Source: Owenia fusiformis (taxonomy: Eukaryota > Annelida > Polychaeta > Sabellida > Oweniidae). From it: a DNA stretch of 22,000 bases. The stretch is taken from NCBI GenBank assembly GCA_903813345.2, contig CAIIXF020000347.1:64001-86000 (forward strand). Direction: 5' to 3'. Numbering within the stretch: position 1 is the stretch's first letter; each line of letters begins with the position of its first letter. The notes below the pieces were generated by a model. The model was not told the DNA's origin. It worked only from the letters and a program-made list of their open reading frames with translations, and did no database searches. This document shows positions 1-11,000 of the stretch, piece after piece. A program made the translations under genes and the position numbers.

Positions 1-1971
1 ACACGTGTCAGGTCGACAGAAACAGTAAGCATATGTGATTTTTAAATTGCTACATTGTAGCAATATTTATTTCAAAATACAGGTGTGAGGGAAACTGCAA
101 TTTAGTTAGATTTGGGCGAAAATGGCCAAATTTCAGTCAAAATCCTCGGGACACAGGGCCTTTGTCTTAGATTTAGTCAATGATGCAACTCTTAGTAGAA
201 GGTGTGCCATATAGGGAATGAAAGCTGTTTGTCAGACGTATCATTTTCTTGAATAAACTCAGAGATAGTCAGGTTAGATTTGTGACGTCACAGTGGCAAA
301 GTTAGACTAGCATATTTAGACGTATTTGGGGTAGGGCAAATTAACCCTTTCTAGCCTAAATGGATAAATTTTTCATATATTCAGCCAGTTCCGACGTTTT
401 TATGCATTTTTGAACTAGAAATGATATTTTCTGCCAAAAAAGTTGCAGAGACAAAAATCAGTGTGATGTCATAACACATTAAGGTATGAGGTTCCATATC
501 CATCCGCCAAAAGGTATGACCCCTATATAGTCCATTTAAAAACTCGTGGTATTGTTCTAAATAACGCCATAGTTGGCTTCTAGGGTACCTAGTATGCCAC
601 TATTTGGTATCAAAATAAAGAGGAGGAGTTCAACTTTCATTTGAATTACGAAAATTGCGATGTAGGTCAAAAATAGTTCCGACATGAGCATGTTTACTAC
701 GCGTTTGCCCATCATATCAGAATTGAGGAAGTGGTAGCAAACGCGAGTCACAATAAATGGACGCTGATATCTCAAAAAGTAACCTGACTCCCTATAATTT
801 GATGTAGATCAATCGAACCCCTATATGAACAGGTACATTTTGATATATAACACTATGGGGGGTAAGCGTTTTATAGTTGGTCACGAACGCCATATGTGCA
901 AAGTATTGTTATGAATTTTCGAATTTGGTGTTGGATTACGGTACTCATACCTTGACTGCGCCGCGTTACCTCTCACCACGGTGGTATGATACGACGTCAG
1001 ATACCTGGATACTGTAAATCACGACATTTTACTGCATTTTTACATGCGTACTTACCTAGAATCGCGATATCTTCACAGCAAAATCATATTTTTATACAAT
1101 TTTTCGTCATAAGTTGAACATATATGTCCATGAAATATTTTGCTTATCGGAATTCCAAATGATAGATTTGGGACTTTTTAAATGAGATTCACGCAAGCCG
1201 TATGATGTGACTTTCTATGCTAAAACCGGGTGTGGACTGTAACATTTTGAAGAAAAATGATTTTAATTTTATACGAAAAATGAAGATAACTTTGTCGGAT
1301 CTTTCTCAAATCTTCACAATATTTGAATTCACCATTTAAAAAACAAAGAGATTCTGTGTAATGACGTCATAATAGGCTATAACAATGCTAATTTAACGCT
1401 TATATTTATGCCAAAAAAGTGTGGACAGGCAGAATTTCGTACCAACAAGATATATATTTTGACCAATTAAACATTTAATCGTTTGAAAGGTGAATTATTC
1501 TTTTTTGATTCCTAAAATGCATATCAAATTCTATATTTTTATCAAAAAACTACGATCATTTCGATTAAAATCGAGTCTGTAAGAAGTTTAAATTGAAAGA
1601 AATATGAGGTGAAGCCATTTGAAAAATTCACAAAATTACGTTTCATATTTTGTGTTCAAATATCTCTAATTAAGGGAAACACATTCAAAACGTTCCAATG
1701 TTTCAGCATGTTCTTTTAAATATACCCCTTCCTACATACAATTAATTTAATTTAATTTGAACCTGTATATATTGAGATAGACATCGTTTTATCACCGCAA
1801 CCCCGCGTGAAGCCTTTACAAAATAAGACGTTACGCCGTTAGCGTATTATATGTTCTCCTTTATTATTCATTGCTTTAAATAAATAAAACTAAATATTCG
1901 AGTTAAAATAAATTACAAATAATACATTTAACAATCCTTAATATTTACCCGTCTGTGACTATCAGTTGAAT
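1..1971. other. Non-coding AT-rich stretch, no gene seen
   Basis: No open frame here looks like a protein: the longest frames are about 70 residues, have no recognisable motif and are embedded in AT-rich sequence. Two exact TGACGTCA-centred palindromes occur (281-292 and 1361-1370), with a near match around 466-473. They lie in stretches that read like diverged dispersed repeats. No RNA gene was recognised. Confidence 0.5.
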
Positions 1972-2061
1972 ATGACAAGGGGCTCTGTGAAAGAGTCTAG
2001 AAGGACGGTGCGACAACGAGAGCGCATGGCCGAAACGCGCGACAAAGAAGAAAGCGGGTAG
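1972..2061 (+). CDS. Candidate short ORF or first exon (29 codons), highly charged
   Basis: An ATG at 1972 opens a 29-codon frame ending in TAG at 2059-2061. The peptide is dominated by Arg, Lys and Glu. The stretch is visibly richer in G, C and CpG (about 1981-2060) than the AT-rich DNA on both sides. A possible splice donor (CGG then GTAGGG, GT at 2058-2059) lies just before the stop, so this could be a first coding exon with the stop inside the intron. I do not recognise the peptide and see no convincing downstream exon. It could equally be a chance CpG-rich patch or the edge of an old repeat. Confidence 0.15.
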   Translation: MTRGSVKESRRTVRQRERMAETRDKEESG

Positions 2062-3060
2062 GGTTTGAAATGTCTACTTTCTGGTGATTCTAATTATGTA
2101 TATCGTGACACAGCCCTTTTGAATATAGAATTGTATTGAAGCGCACATTAATCTGAACAAAACTTGAAGTTTTTAAGAAGATTCCACGAATATTAAAACT
2201 TTTGCAATCACTGGGAGGAGCATTGGGCATATTTATCGCGTAAATCTTTGCATTTTGTCGGTAAAATGAACAATTACAATGTTACGCCGTGATGTACAGT
2301 ATCTGATATATATATGTACGGGTAAATACTTAATGTACATAATGTACAAAACAATTTTTACTTAATTAATTATATTTCTGCAGGTATAATACGGATATCC
2401 TTTTCCTGCATATGGGTTTTCAACCATAAGCAGCCTGCAGCTGGTTATCTTTGAAACGTTCTGTTTGACGTAATTGTAAGTAATTTGAAGTACTGTAATG
2501 GTGGTAACAGGTACCTTGGTATAGTGCAAATTATTACTTTGAATATTAACACGGGGGTAAAGCAGACCCGATGATGCAATGAGCTTGCTAGGCGGTATCA
2601 TGACTGTGTAACGGGTCTTAATGTATAAGTGTGCTCGGCGGTAGGTTCAAACAACGCGGATCCTCAAAGCATGTGCTCATGGTATATTCGTGTTTAACAC
2701 CCGTGATTAAGTTATTCTTTATCGGAATTATCAATTTTCCTTGTTACAGTAATTTTTTATAACATTCGCACAATATACCTAACTAGAGGGCCATTTCGAT
2801 TACTTCGGTAAATCTAATATTGGAGTCTCACACGACAAATGAATAATCTATATATCTTTAAATTTAACTATGGAAAAAAGCAGTTTAGTTCAATGTGGCC
2901 TTATATGGAATGAAAAGCTATTTTTTATCAGAAGTTCGGAAAACATCCAAGGAAGATTGGCTCGATATTCTCGATATTCAAACGTCAATCGCCATTTGTT
3001 CACTTCAGACGCGAGTTTTCAAACATTTCCAAACGATCGTGCTGATTAATATATATAAAT
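2062..3060. other. Non-coding stretch, no gene seen
   Basis: AT-rich sequence without a convincing reading frame. The frames of 79 and 61 codons have no motif and no coding character. No RNA gene or clear repeat boundary was recognised before the tandem array that begins at about 3061. Confidence 0.5.
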
Positions 3061-3062
3061 AT

Positions 3063-3245
3063 AGGTTATTTCATGCTTGATTTTCAATATGAATTTTATT
3101 TCAGGGTAATATGATATAGACCGAGGGAAATATGATATTGACCGAACGAGTGTAGCGAGTGAGTGTCAATATAATATTTACCGAGGTCAATGTCATATTT
3201 CCCGTGGACTAAAATTCATATTGAAAATCAAGCATGAAATAACCT
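3063..3245. repeat. Long hairpin in copy 1 of the 569-bp unit
   Basis: A perfect 36-bp inverted repeat pairs 3063-3098 with 3210-3245. A second inner stem pairs 3125-3143 with 3185-3203 (18 of 19 positions). The loop contains GAACGAGTGTAGCGAGTGAG. The whole segment can fold into a long, nearly continuous stem or cruciform. Confidence 0.9.
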
Positions 3246-3631
3246 TTTTATTCCATAATTTAATTTTTGAGAATTCAAGGAAAAAGATATTTCAAGAAAA
3301 TTGAAATTTTTTGGAAAAAATGAAAAACTGATTCAAAATTGCAATTTTTTTAAATAAATGAAAATCTTTGAAAAATTGCAATTTTTTGAAAAAATGAAAA
3401 TTTCTGAATTTTTTTTTCGAAAATTGGAAAAAATTGGAAAAATCATTTTTTGAAAAAAATGATCTTTTTAAACAAAGGGACAATATGATTTTTTTCCAGG
3501 GACAATATGATTTTTCGAGTATATATGATTTTTTTTACAGGGACAATATGATTTTTCGAGTATATATGATTTTAAGAGGTATAATATGATTTTATTTCCC
3601 AGGGAAAACAGTAGTATTATGGAATAAATAT

Positions 3632-3814
3632 AGGTTATTTCATGCTTGATTTTCAATATGAATTTTATTTCAGGGTAATATGATATAGACCGAGGGAAAT
3701 ATGATATTGACCGAACGAGTGTAGCGAGTGAGTGTCAATATAATATTTACCGAGGTCAATGTCATATTTCCCGTGGACTAAAATTCATATTGAAAATCAA
3801 GCATGAAATAACCT
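3632..3814. repeat. Long hairpin in copy 2 of the 569-bp unit
   Basis: Same fold as in copy 1, shifted by 569 bp. The outer 36-bp arms lie at 3632-3667 and 3779-3814. In copies 2 and 3 the arms extend further outward, because TTATGGAATAAA just before the unit pairs with TTTATTCCATAA just after the right arm. Confidence 0.9.
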
Positions 3815-4199
3815 TTTTATTCCATAATTTAATTTTTGAGAATTCAAGGAAAAAGATATTTCAAGAAAATTGAAATTTTTTGGAAAAAATGAAAAACTGA
3901 TTCAAAATTGCAATTTTTTTAAATAAATGAAAATCTTTGAAAAATTGCAATTTTTTGAAAAAATGAAAATTTCTGAATTTTTTTTTCGAAAATTGGAAAA
4001 AATTGGAAAAATCATTTTTTGAAAAAAATGATCTTTTTAAACAAAGGGACAATATGATTTTTTTCCAGGGACAATATGATTTTTCGAGTATATATGATTT
4101 TTTTACAGGGACAATATGATTTTTCGAGTATATATGATTTTAAGAGGTATAATATGATTTTATTTCCCAGGGAAAACAGTAGTATTATGGAATAAATAT

Positions 4200-4382
4200 A
4201 GGTTATTTCATGCTTGATTTTCAATATGAATTTTATTTCAGGGTAATATGATATAGACCGAGGGAAATATGATATTGACCGAACGAGTGTAGCGAGTGAG
4301 TGTCAATATAATATTTACCGAGGTCAATGTCATATTTCCCGTGGACTAAAATTCATATTGAAAATCAAGCATGAAATAACCT
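4200..4382. repeat. Long hairpin in copy 3 of the 569-bp unit
   Basis: Same fold as in the other two copies, with outer arms at about 4200-4235 and 4347-4382. As in copy 2, the pairing extends into the flanking TTATGGAATAAA and its complement. Confidence 0.9.
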
Positions 4383-4752
4383 TTTTATTCCATAATTTAA
4401 TTTTTGAGAATTCAAGGAAAAAGATATTTCAAGAAAATTGAAATTTTTTGGAAAAAATGAAAAACTGATTCAAAATTGCAATTTTTTTAAATAAATGAAA
4501 ATCTTTGAAAAATTGCAATTTTTTGAAAAAATGAAAATTTCTGAATTTTTTTTTCGAAAATTGGAAAAATCATTTTTTGAAAAAAATGATCTTTTTAAAC
4601 AAAGGGACAATATGATTTTTTCCAGGGACAATATGATTTTTCGAGTATATATGATTTTTTTTACAGGGACAATATGATTTTTCGAGTATATATGATTTTA
4701 AGAGGTATAATATGATTTTATTTCCCAGGGAAAACAGTAGTATTATGGAATA

Positions 4753-5396
4753 ATATATTTTAAATAATGATTATTCAATAAAAGTTCTGATGATACATGT
4801 TCATGTTAACTAGCACATTTTGAAAATTATCCAAGTAAATTCTTTTTTAATTAACCTAACTCGAATCAACGTTCGAAATACTGCTAAATCAGCAAGAGGA
4901 TAGCATGTGAACAATGACACCGCTGACTAAATCATAAAATATAATGCATTTCCTATCCAATCGAAGAAGAAATATTTGTCCAGGGCATAAAGATCAAGAA
5001 TCAAAAACAAATGTGTCATTAGGTGCCCTGAAGGATGGCCTTCGTTTTTCAATTTCATTAATTTGAATTAAACCAAAGATGGAGTAAAGCAAGTTTGAAG
5101 ATTAAAGTTCCTAAAAGTTATAAGAAATACATTCCTTTTAAAGTTTTACCGGGAGTTTTACACATATTGGCAATTGATCACGATTTATATTTTTTGCACC
5201 ATTCTTTCTAACCTTTTTCAAGGTGAATTTTTTTCAAACTGAACGATTCTTTTTTCCAAAATCATCTACCAGGAATTCGTACCTAACCTTTTATGTTTGA
5301 GCTTTTGTTGACAAATAAAAAGTCAAAAACGCCTTCAGGACACCGTAAGGTTGCTTACAATCATATAGAGCCAACAAAAGTTCTAAAAAGCAAACT
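4753..5396. other. Non-coding spacer with a weak inverted-repeat pair
   Basis: No gene is seen. Sequence around 5016-5050 (GGTGCCCTGAAGG, then CGTTTTT) is roughly the inverse of 5319-5352 (AAAAACG, then CCTTCAGGACACC). A small MITE-like element of about 335 bp is possible, but the arms are short and gapped. Confidence 0.4.
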
Positions 5397-5640
5397 CAAT
5401 GTCCTGTTTAAGAACCCATATTCTCACTATTGAAATGGATTCTAGCAATACTATCCTACATAAATATACTTGTTGAGACTCGATCAACTTGAGTTCTTCT
5501 GAGAAAATGAGGATTTCAGCAAGGGTGCATCGGGTCCCATCATTGTATTCCATACCTACTGACTTTCTAGGTACATAACGAGCGGGAATATACAGTATAC
5601 TGTATCTAGTACCTGTGTCCAGGACCGGAATGATATAAGG

Positions 5641-5743
5641 GTTATGTACTGGGAGGTTTTGGATATAGGGTATATCCTGAGGGATATATTTATAAATATT
5701 TCCCAAGGGATATACCCTATATCCAAAACCGACCGTACATAAC
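5641..5743. repeat. Palindromic hairpin module A, copy 1
   Basis: It starts with GTTATGTAC and ends with its complement GTACATAAC. Inside, TTTTGGATATAGGGTATA pairs with TATACCCTATATCCAAAA. The whole 103 bp is one imperfect palindrome. The same arms recur at 11565-11703 and 12389-12541, so this is a repeat family. A 14-bp perfect palindrome, TACAGTATACTGTA, lies just upstream at 5591-5604. Confidence 0.88.
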
Positions 5744-5747
5744 TGGT

Positions 5748-6097
5748 GTATCTCATACTTGAGTGGGTTTAGGGTAGATATAACCCTTTCCACCTTTTCA
5801 AATGACAAGATAGGCCTATAGTAAAAGCACAATTTATATTTAATATTTTCGTTATATTCTTTTTGTTCAATACGATGAAATTGTAACATTCATATGTTAA
5901 ACTTTTAAAAAACTTAAATTTTAAAATTTAAAACTTTTCAAAATTTTTGACTTTTAAACCCGGGAGAGGAATGGATATATTATATCTGCCTGCATTTGGC
6001 CTGGAGCGGGACATATACAATATATCCTGCCCGCTTCTCAGATATGATATATATTCCCAGGTGATATCTACCCCAAACCCACTTAAGTATGAGATAC
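5748..6097. repeat. Inverted-repeat module B, copy 1
   Basis: Sequence 5748-5781 (with CTCATACTTGAGTGGGTTTA) is inverted at about 6064-6097 (with CCCACTTAAGTATGAG). The two arms enclose about 280 bp of AT-rich DNA with smaller self-complementary stretches. Module B follows module A directly, as at 11565-11971. The reading frame of 168 codons that crosses modules A and B on the minus strand is a by-product of the palindromes, not a gene. Confidence 0.8.
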
Positions 6098-6166
6098 ATA
6101 ACACTTCCGGTTTCAAAGATGGAGGACGTATTTTCTTAGTGCTCCGCAAAAAACACAATAACAATC

Positions 6167-7957
6167 ATGGATTCATTGGATTACGATTTAGTTGATCGGA
6201 CTCTCAGCAATGTTCTGGATGAGTCTATAGAGACAGTCATGATTGAGATAAGTCATGATTACAATGATGTCGAATTGGAAGCAATACGTGATCGTTATTA
6301 TGATATCGCTAAATCACGGATCTTGGAAACATGCAACAATTTATTCGGACCCCTAGCGCAGCGAGGAAAATCCGAAAAACCTACAGCACTAAGGCTGATC
6401 AAACGTACAGGTAACAATAAATCTATGACATTATGTAAAGACATCTGCGATCTCTACTTGTATGCGAATAATCATGTCGACGACTTTCCCCGTTCAGTTC
6501 TAAGTTCGACCAGTTTTCTCCCAGATGTAAAAAAGGCAAAACGAGAAACTATGGAAATTCGTGTTCAGTCTGAAAATAGGGATAATGTCATTCGACTTGA
6601 GGCTAAAGTTAAAGAATTGAACGCTAAAATCGTGGAAGTGGAGTCAAATTGTGATAAGGTTATAATGTCTCATAAGAAGCAAATAGATGTGTTGGAAGCC
6701 GAGGTGCACAACATGTCAACAATTTTGGACCAGTTGTTATTGTCCATAAATGTACCCAAATCGCCCACGTGTATAGAATCAAGGTCTGATACAGCTGCTT
6801 CTAAGCCAATTAACGCCACAGCACTGCACTCTACCCAAAATATAGCCATGAAATCAGTCAACTGCAATGATCGTAGCAATACTCAAGTGACTAATCAGCC
6901 TGATAAACATGATACGGGGTCAAAAACTGGCGCCAAACAAACTGTCTATACACCTGATGAAGGGTCAAAATCTGGTAATAAACAAACAGTCGTTTCATCC
7001 AACCCTTCTAAACCGAGGGAACCTGAAATTCCAATATCGTATAAATCGGCCGTCCAAAGGGGCTCCAGCTCTGGTAAACGCCTAACTAATAACCCGGCGT
7101 CTCCACCAACTAACAACACTGCAAGTGCTTCAAACGGACGTAACTCCGAAGTCTTCACAAAACTTGCCAAGAAACCAGTCAAGCCTCTTACAGGTCTCAA
7201 ATTCGAGAGAACAAAAACGGTCTATGTGAGCAATATACGCATGGATTTCAATGATGAGGACGATGATGTTATTGATCGTGTTAAATCGCATGCCACTTCG
7301 ATCAATTTGAACATTATTAAGATCGTCGTTGTACATAATAGATTCAATCGATATAGAGTTGGCTGTAAGATGGACATACCAGAGTCTGGATTAGATGATG
7401 CGCTTGACAGCGAGAATTGGCCACATCCGATTGAATGCAGAGTCTGGACGCGGTTTAAGACTCGTGGGAGCCGCACTGATACTACTAGGCGACAACCTGA
7501 TAGACAATCTTCAGAGATCACTACTAATCTGACCAGAAAAAAGGATCGCACGCCAAGCAGGGATGACATCCACTATCAATCCCATTATCGCTCTGAATAT
7601 GAGCATGATAGCAATGGCATCGACCACACTTACAATCGACACGATGATACATCCGATTATGCCTACAATACCCGATATAGTACCTTCCATAGGGATGAGC
7701 GCAACCAAGGACCGAGTACATACAGCAATGACGATGACTACAATGCTCGAGAGTACCTCGCCGATCAAGATGAGCGCATCCGCGCACCACGTAAGCAATG
7801 TGATAACTATGATTCTTATGATAATCAAAGGCCCAATCATAGGGGCCATTATGACAGTTATAACGATGATACCTGGGACTATCACCTACAAGATAATGGC
7901 CAGAGGTACCATACACGTTATCCCGCGAGCACGGATGATCGAGCTGATTGGACCTAG
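6167..7957 (+). CDS. LINE ORF1 protein (RNA-binding/nucleocapsid-like), 596 aa
   Basis: ORF1 proteins of LINEs bind the element RNA and form the ribonucleoprotein particle. Residues ~1-125 form a charged, apparently folded N-terminal part that I do not recognise. Residues ~126-195 are a predicted coiled coil (regular Leu/Ile/Val heptads with Glu/Lys), suitable for multimerisation. Residues ~200-345 are Ser/Thr/Asn/Lys-rich and probably disordered. Residues ~350-430 look like an RRM-type fold: a TVYVSNIR strand, a second VVVHNRFNRYRVGC strand, and a closing WPHPIECRVW motif similar to that seen in ORF1 of other animal LINEs. Residues 431-596 are rich in Asp, Tyr, Arg and His with YDSYDN-like repeats and likely disordered. 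The start ATG has G at +4. The gene ends in TAG at 7955-7957, in the same frame as ORF2. Confidence 0.85.
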   Translation: MDSLDYDLVDRTLSNVLDESIETVMIEISHDYNDVELEAIRDRYYDIAKSRILETCNNLFGPLAQRGKSEKPTALRLIKRTGNNKSMTLCKDICDLYLYANNHVDDFPRSVLSSTSFLPDVKKAKRETMEIRVQSENRDNVIRLEAKVKELNAKIVEVESNCDKVIMSHKKQIDVLEAEVHNMSTILDQLLLSINVPKSPTCIESRSDTAASKPINATALHSTQNIAMKSVNCNDRSNTQVTNQPDKHDTGSKTGAKQTVYTPDEGSKSGNKQTVVSSNPSKPREPEIPISYKSAVQRGSSSGKRLTNNPASPPTNNTASASNGRNSEVFTKLAKKPVKPLTGLKFERTKTVYVSNIRMDFNDEDDDVIDRVKSHATSINLNIIKIVVVHNRFNRYRVGCKMDIPESGLDDALDSENWPHPIECRVWTRFKTRGSRTDTTRRQPDRQSSEITTNLTRKKDRTPSRDDIHYQSHYRSEYEHDSNGIDHTYNRHDDTSDYAYNTRYSTFHRDERNQGPSTYSNDDDYNAREYLADQDERIRAPRKQCDNYDSYDNQRPNHRGHYDSYNDDTWDYHLQDNGQRYHTRYPASTDDRADWT

Positions 7958-8029
7958 GCTACTTCTATTGTCTATACAGTTTTACATGTGCTTTTAATAA
8001 TTGTCTGTATAAGTGTATATAGTGTAAAT

Positions 8030-11000
8030 ATGACAATCTTGAAAATTTCTGCTTTTAATCTCAATGGGTTTAACACTTCAAAGGAATATCTTAACCAGTT
8101 GCTGGCTGATTTCGATATTGTTGGAGTGTCAGAACATAAGCTCTACCCCAGTAACCTTAATAAAATGAGTGACTTTAGTAATGATTTTGATTGTTTTGCT
8201 TTATCAAGCCAACACTTAAATCCTGCCAATTGTGGTCTGGTCTGGGGCTGTGGTGGAGTTGGTATATTCTGGCGCCGTACATTGAGTTATAGTGTAATAC
8301 CTATGAGGAAACTGAGCACTGATCGCATTATATGCATTCAACTTAAATGTAATGTACCTGTGTTCATTTTTTCCGTCTATTTACCACAGAGACACTGTGT
8401 TAACGATCAATTCACTGATGTCTTAGATACCCTCTTTGAATTTATCTCACAGGCTCAGCAGCTTGGTGACGTCGTAATAATTGGAGATATGAATTCTCAT
8501 TTTGGCTCACTCTTTCCCGCACCAAGAGGATGGGGTAATTATACTGACAATGCTTTCTCTTTGCTGAATGTATGTATTGAAAAATCTCTTGTGATTGCGG
8601 ACATGAAACAACATGCTGTTGGTCCAAACATCAGTTTTAATTCGTATACTCAACGTGCATGCACGTCATATGTTGATCATTGTATTGTTTCATCCACTTT
8701 GGAAAAATGTATTGTGAAGTGTGGATTAATCGCCGAGCATGCATCCAATGAGAGTGATCATTTGCCTGTATTTATCTTCATCGACTTAAGTAATGTCAGT
8801 CACGTATATCCTAAATGCGATGAGAACGCACCACGTCTTGCATGGCATAAATTAAGTAAATGCGAAATTCAGTCAAACTATACGGACGTTGTGGAGCGTT
8901 TATGTGGCCCATTGCTTAACGAGATACAAAATGCAGTTGTAAGTAGTAATTGTAACGGTCTGTCAAACCCACAAATTGACTTTTTTATAGAACAGTTATG
9001 TTCGAACGTTAAACATGCGTCATATGAGAATGTTCCTACTATCAAATATCGCAGACATCTGAAGCCTTTTTGGTCAAAACATCTATCAGAGTTGGTAAAA
9101 GACCGAAATAAAAAATGGAATGAATGGTGCAATATGGGTCGTCCGAGAGACGCCAATAATGAGTATCGAATTAGATATATAAATGCCAAAAAGCTATTCA
9201 GGAAACGATATAAAACTGAACAATATCAATATGAGCAAAATGAATTAAGAAAACTTCATGAATCAGAGGGATTGAATCCAAGAATGTATTGGCATTTAGT
9301 TCAAAAAAGTAGAGGTGGTTGTAAAGTTAATTCGAAACTGATCAGATCCTCTGAAACTAATGAAATTTTGACTAATCCAAAAGATATATGTGATGAGTGG
9401 CGATCTTATTTCGAAAAGCTTTCCACCCCCTCCCAGAGTAATGATTTTGATCACCAGCATGAGATAATGGTTAACAATGCTATAGACCGCATGCTAGCAG
9501 AGTCATATTTGAATGGTAACACAATTTTATCTGACCCTCTGACTTTAAAAGAGGTATCTCATGCAATTGATTCACTTAACCTTAAACGTGCTACTGGATT
9601 TGACAATGTTTCCGCCGAGCACTTAAGGTATGGTGGTACTCAGGTTCAACAGGTAGTTAAGATCCTGCTTCAAAGCATTATTGATAATGAATTTATTCCT
9701 AACAACTTTCAAATTGGTATACTATTGCCTCTTCTCAAATCAGGTATCCGGGATCCACTAGAAAAAGACAATTTTAGGGGGATTACCCTCATGTCTGTTC
9801 TTAGGAAGGTTTTTGATAATATCCTTCTGATCAGAAGCAAGCCAGTTATCCTAACAAATATCCCCCAGTTACAAGGGGCATCTCAATCTAATTGCTCATC
9901 GATCCATACATCCCTGATTGTACAAGAGACAATAGCTCATAATCTTGACAAAGGTAATAATGTATACTTGTCTACAATTGATATCCGCAAGGCCTTCGAT
10001 ACTGTGTGGCTTAACGGGCTTCTTTTTAAGTTATTTAACATTGGCATAAATGGTAAATTGTGGAGACTCCTTCGAGAATCTTACAAAAATTACAAGTGCA
10101 TGGTACGTGTGGATACACTCTCTGCTCCGTTCTGTGTACTTCAAGGAGTTCATCAGGGCGGGGTATATTCTATGTTAATGTACCAATTATATAACGCTGA
10201 CTTAATCCTAGAATTGCAATCGTTAAAGTTGGGTGCATTAGTTGGTGGGTTGGATATCACATGTCCAGTTTACGCCGATGATACATCAATACTTACTACA
10301 AGCACGACATCTATGAATGCACTGTTAAATTCGGCATACAATCACAGCCGTAAGTGGCGATATGATATCCATCCTGATAAATGTAATGTGATGATTTTCG
10401 GAAATAATCACCACGCTGTACAGCCTACGTTCAAAATTGGCGACAAGCAGGTGACTATTGTGCAAAATCAAACCCATGTAGGTATACCCTTATCAACTAG
10501 TGGAAGCGTTTCCGAATATGTTGAGAAGGCTGTTACGTCTGGTAAAAGGAAATATTTCTCTCTACTTGGTCTAGGGAGTACTTGTGGTGGACTCAATCCT
10601 CTAACGGCATCACGCCTTTATTGGACGCTGTCTATCCCTACAATGCTATACGGTAGTTCAATCATTTCTTATTCGAATAATGATGTTGAATTAATCCAAA
10701 CAGCCCATAGGCAGATTGGAAAACGCATTCAATGTCTTCCTAAATTTGCTGATAATGTATTTTCAACTGATCCATTGGGCTGGATGGACATCGAGTATAA
10801 AATCGCCTTAGATAAATTAATGTTCTTCCTTATGTTGATAACACTACCGGTAAAAAATATTTACAAGCAGGTCTTTCTTTATCGAGCTACGGAATTCCAA
10901 TATAATGGTCACGGTGGTGCTGCGTCACCACTTAATACAATATGGAATGTTTTAAGCAGATTTAATCTTTTAGATGCTGCAACTAATATGATAAACACAG

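Larger units (their letters stand above)
3061..4752. repeat. Tandem array, three copies of a ~569-bp unit
   Basis: The copies begin at 3061, 3630 and 4198, giving periods of 569 and 568 bp. The last copy ends at about 4752 and is slightly shorter because of small deletions, including loss of one TTGGAAAAA-type segment near 4565. The copies are almost identical to each other. Each unit has three parts in order: a long hairpin, an A/T-homopolymer-rich middle with many GAAAAAATG-like runs, and a tail with repeated AATATGAT motifs (GGGACAATATGATTTTT and variants). Frames inside it of about 60-70 codons follow the low-complexity tract and are not genes. The near identity suggests recent amplification or homogenisation. 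Confidence 0.93.

Noticed and set aside
3292-4224. Phe/Lys-rich minus-strand frames of 60-70 codons, two with the same sequence
   Set aside because: They are translations of A/T homopolymer runs inside the 569-bp tandem unit.
5383-5889. 168-codon minus-strand frame
   Set aside because: It runs through the palindromic modules and the outer inverted repeat. Its composition follows those repeats and it has no protein motif.
7511-7997. Long alternative frames on both strands over the ORF1 C-terminus
   Set aside because: They are shadows caused by the Asp/Tyr/His/Arg-rich codon pattern of ORF1. The peptides are low-complexity and motif-free.
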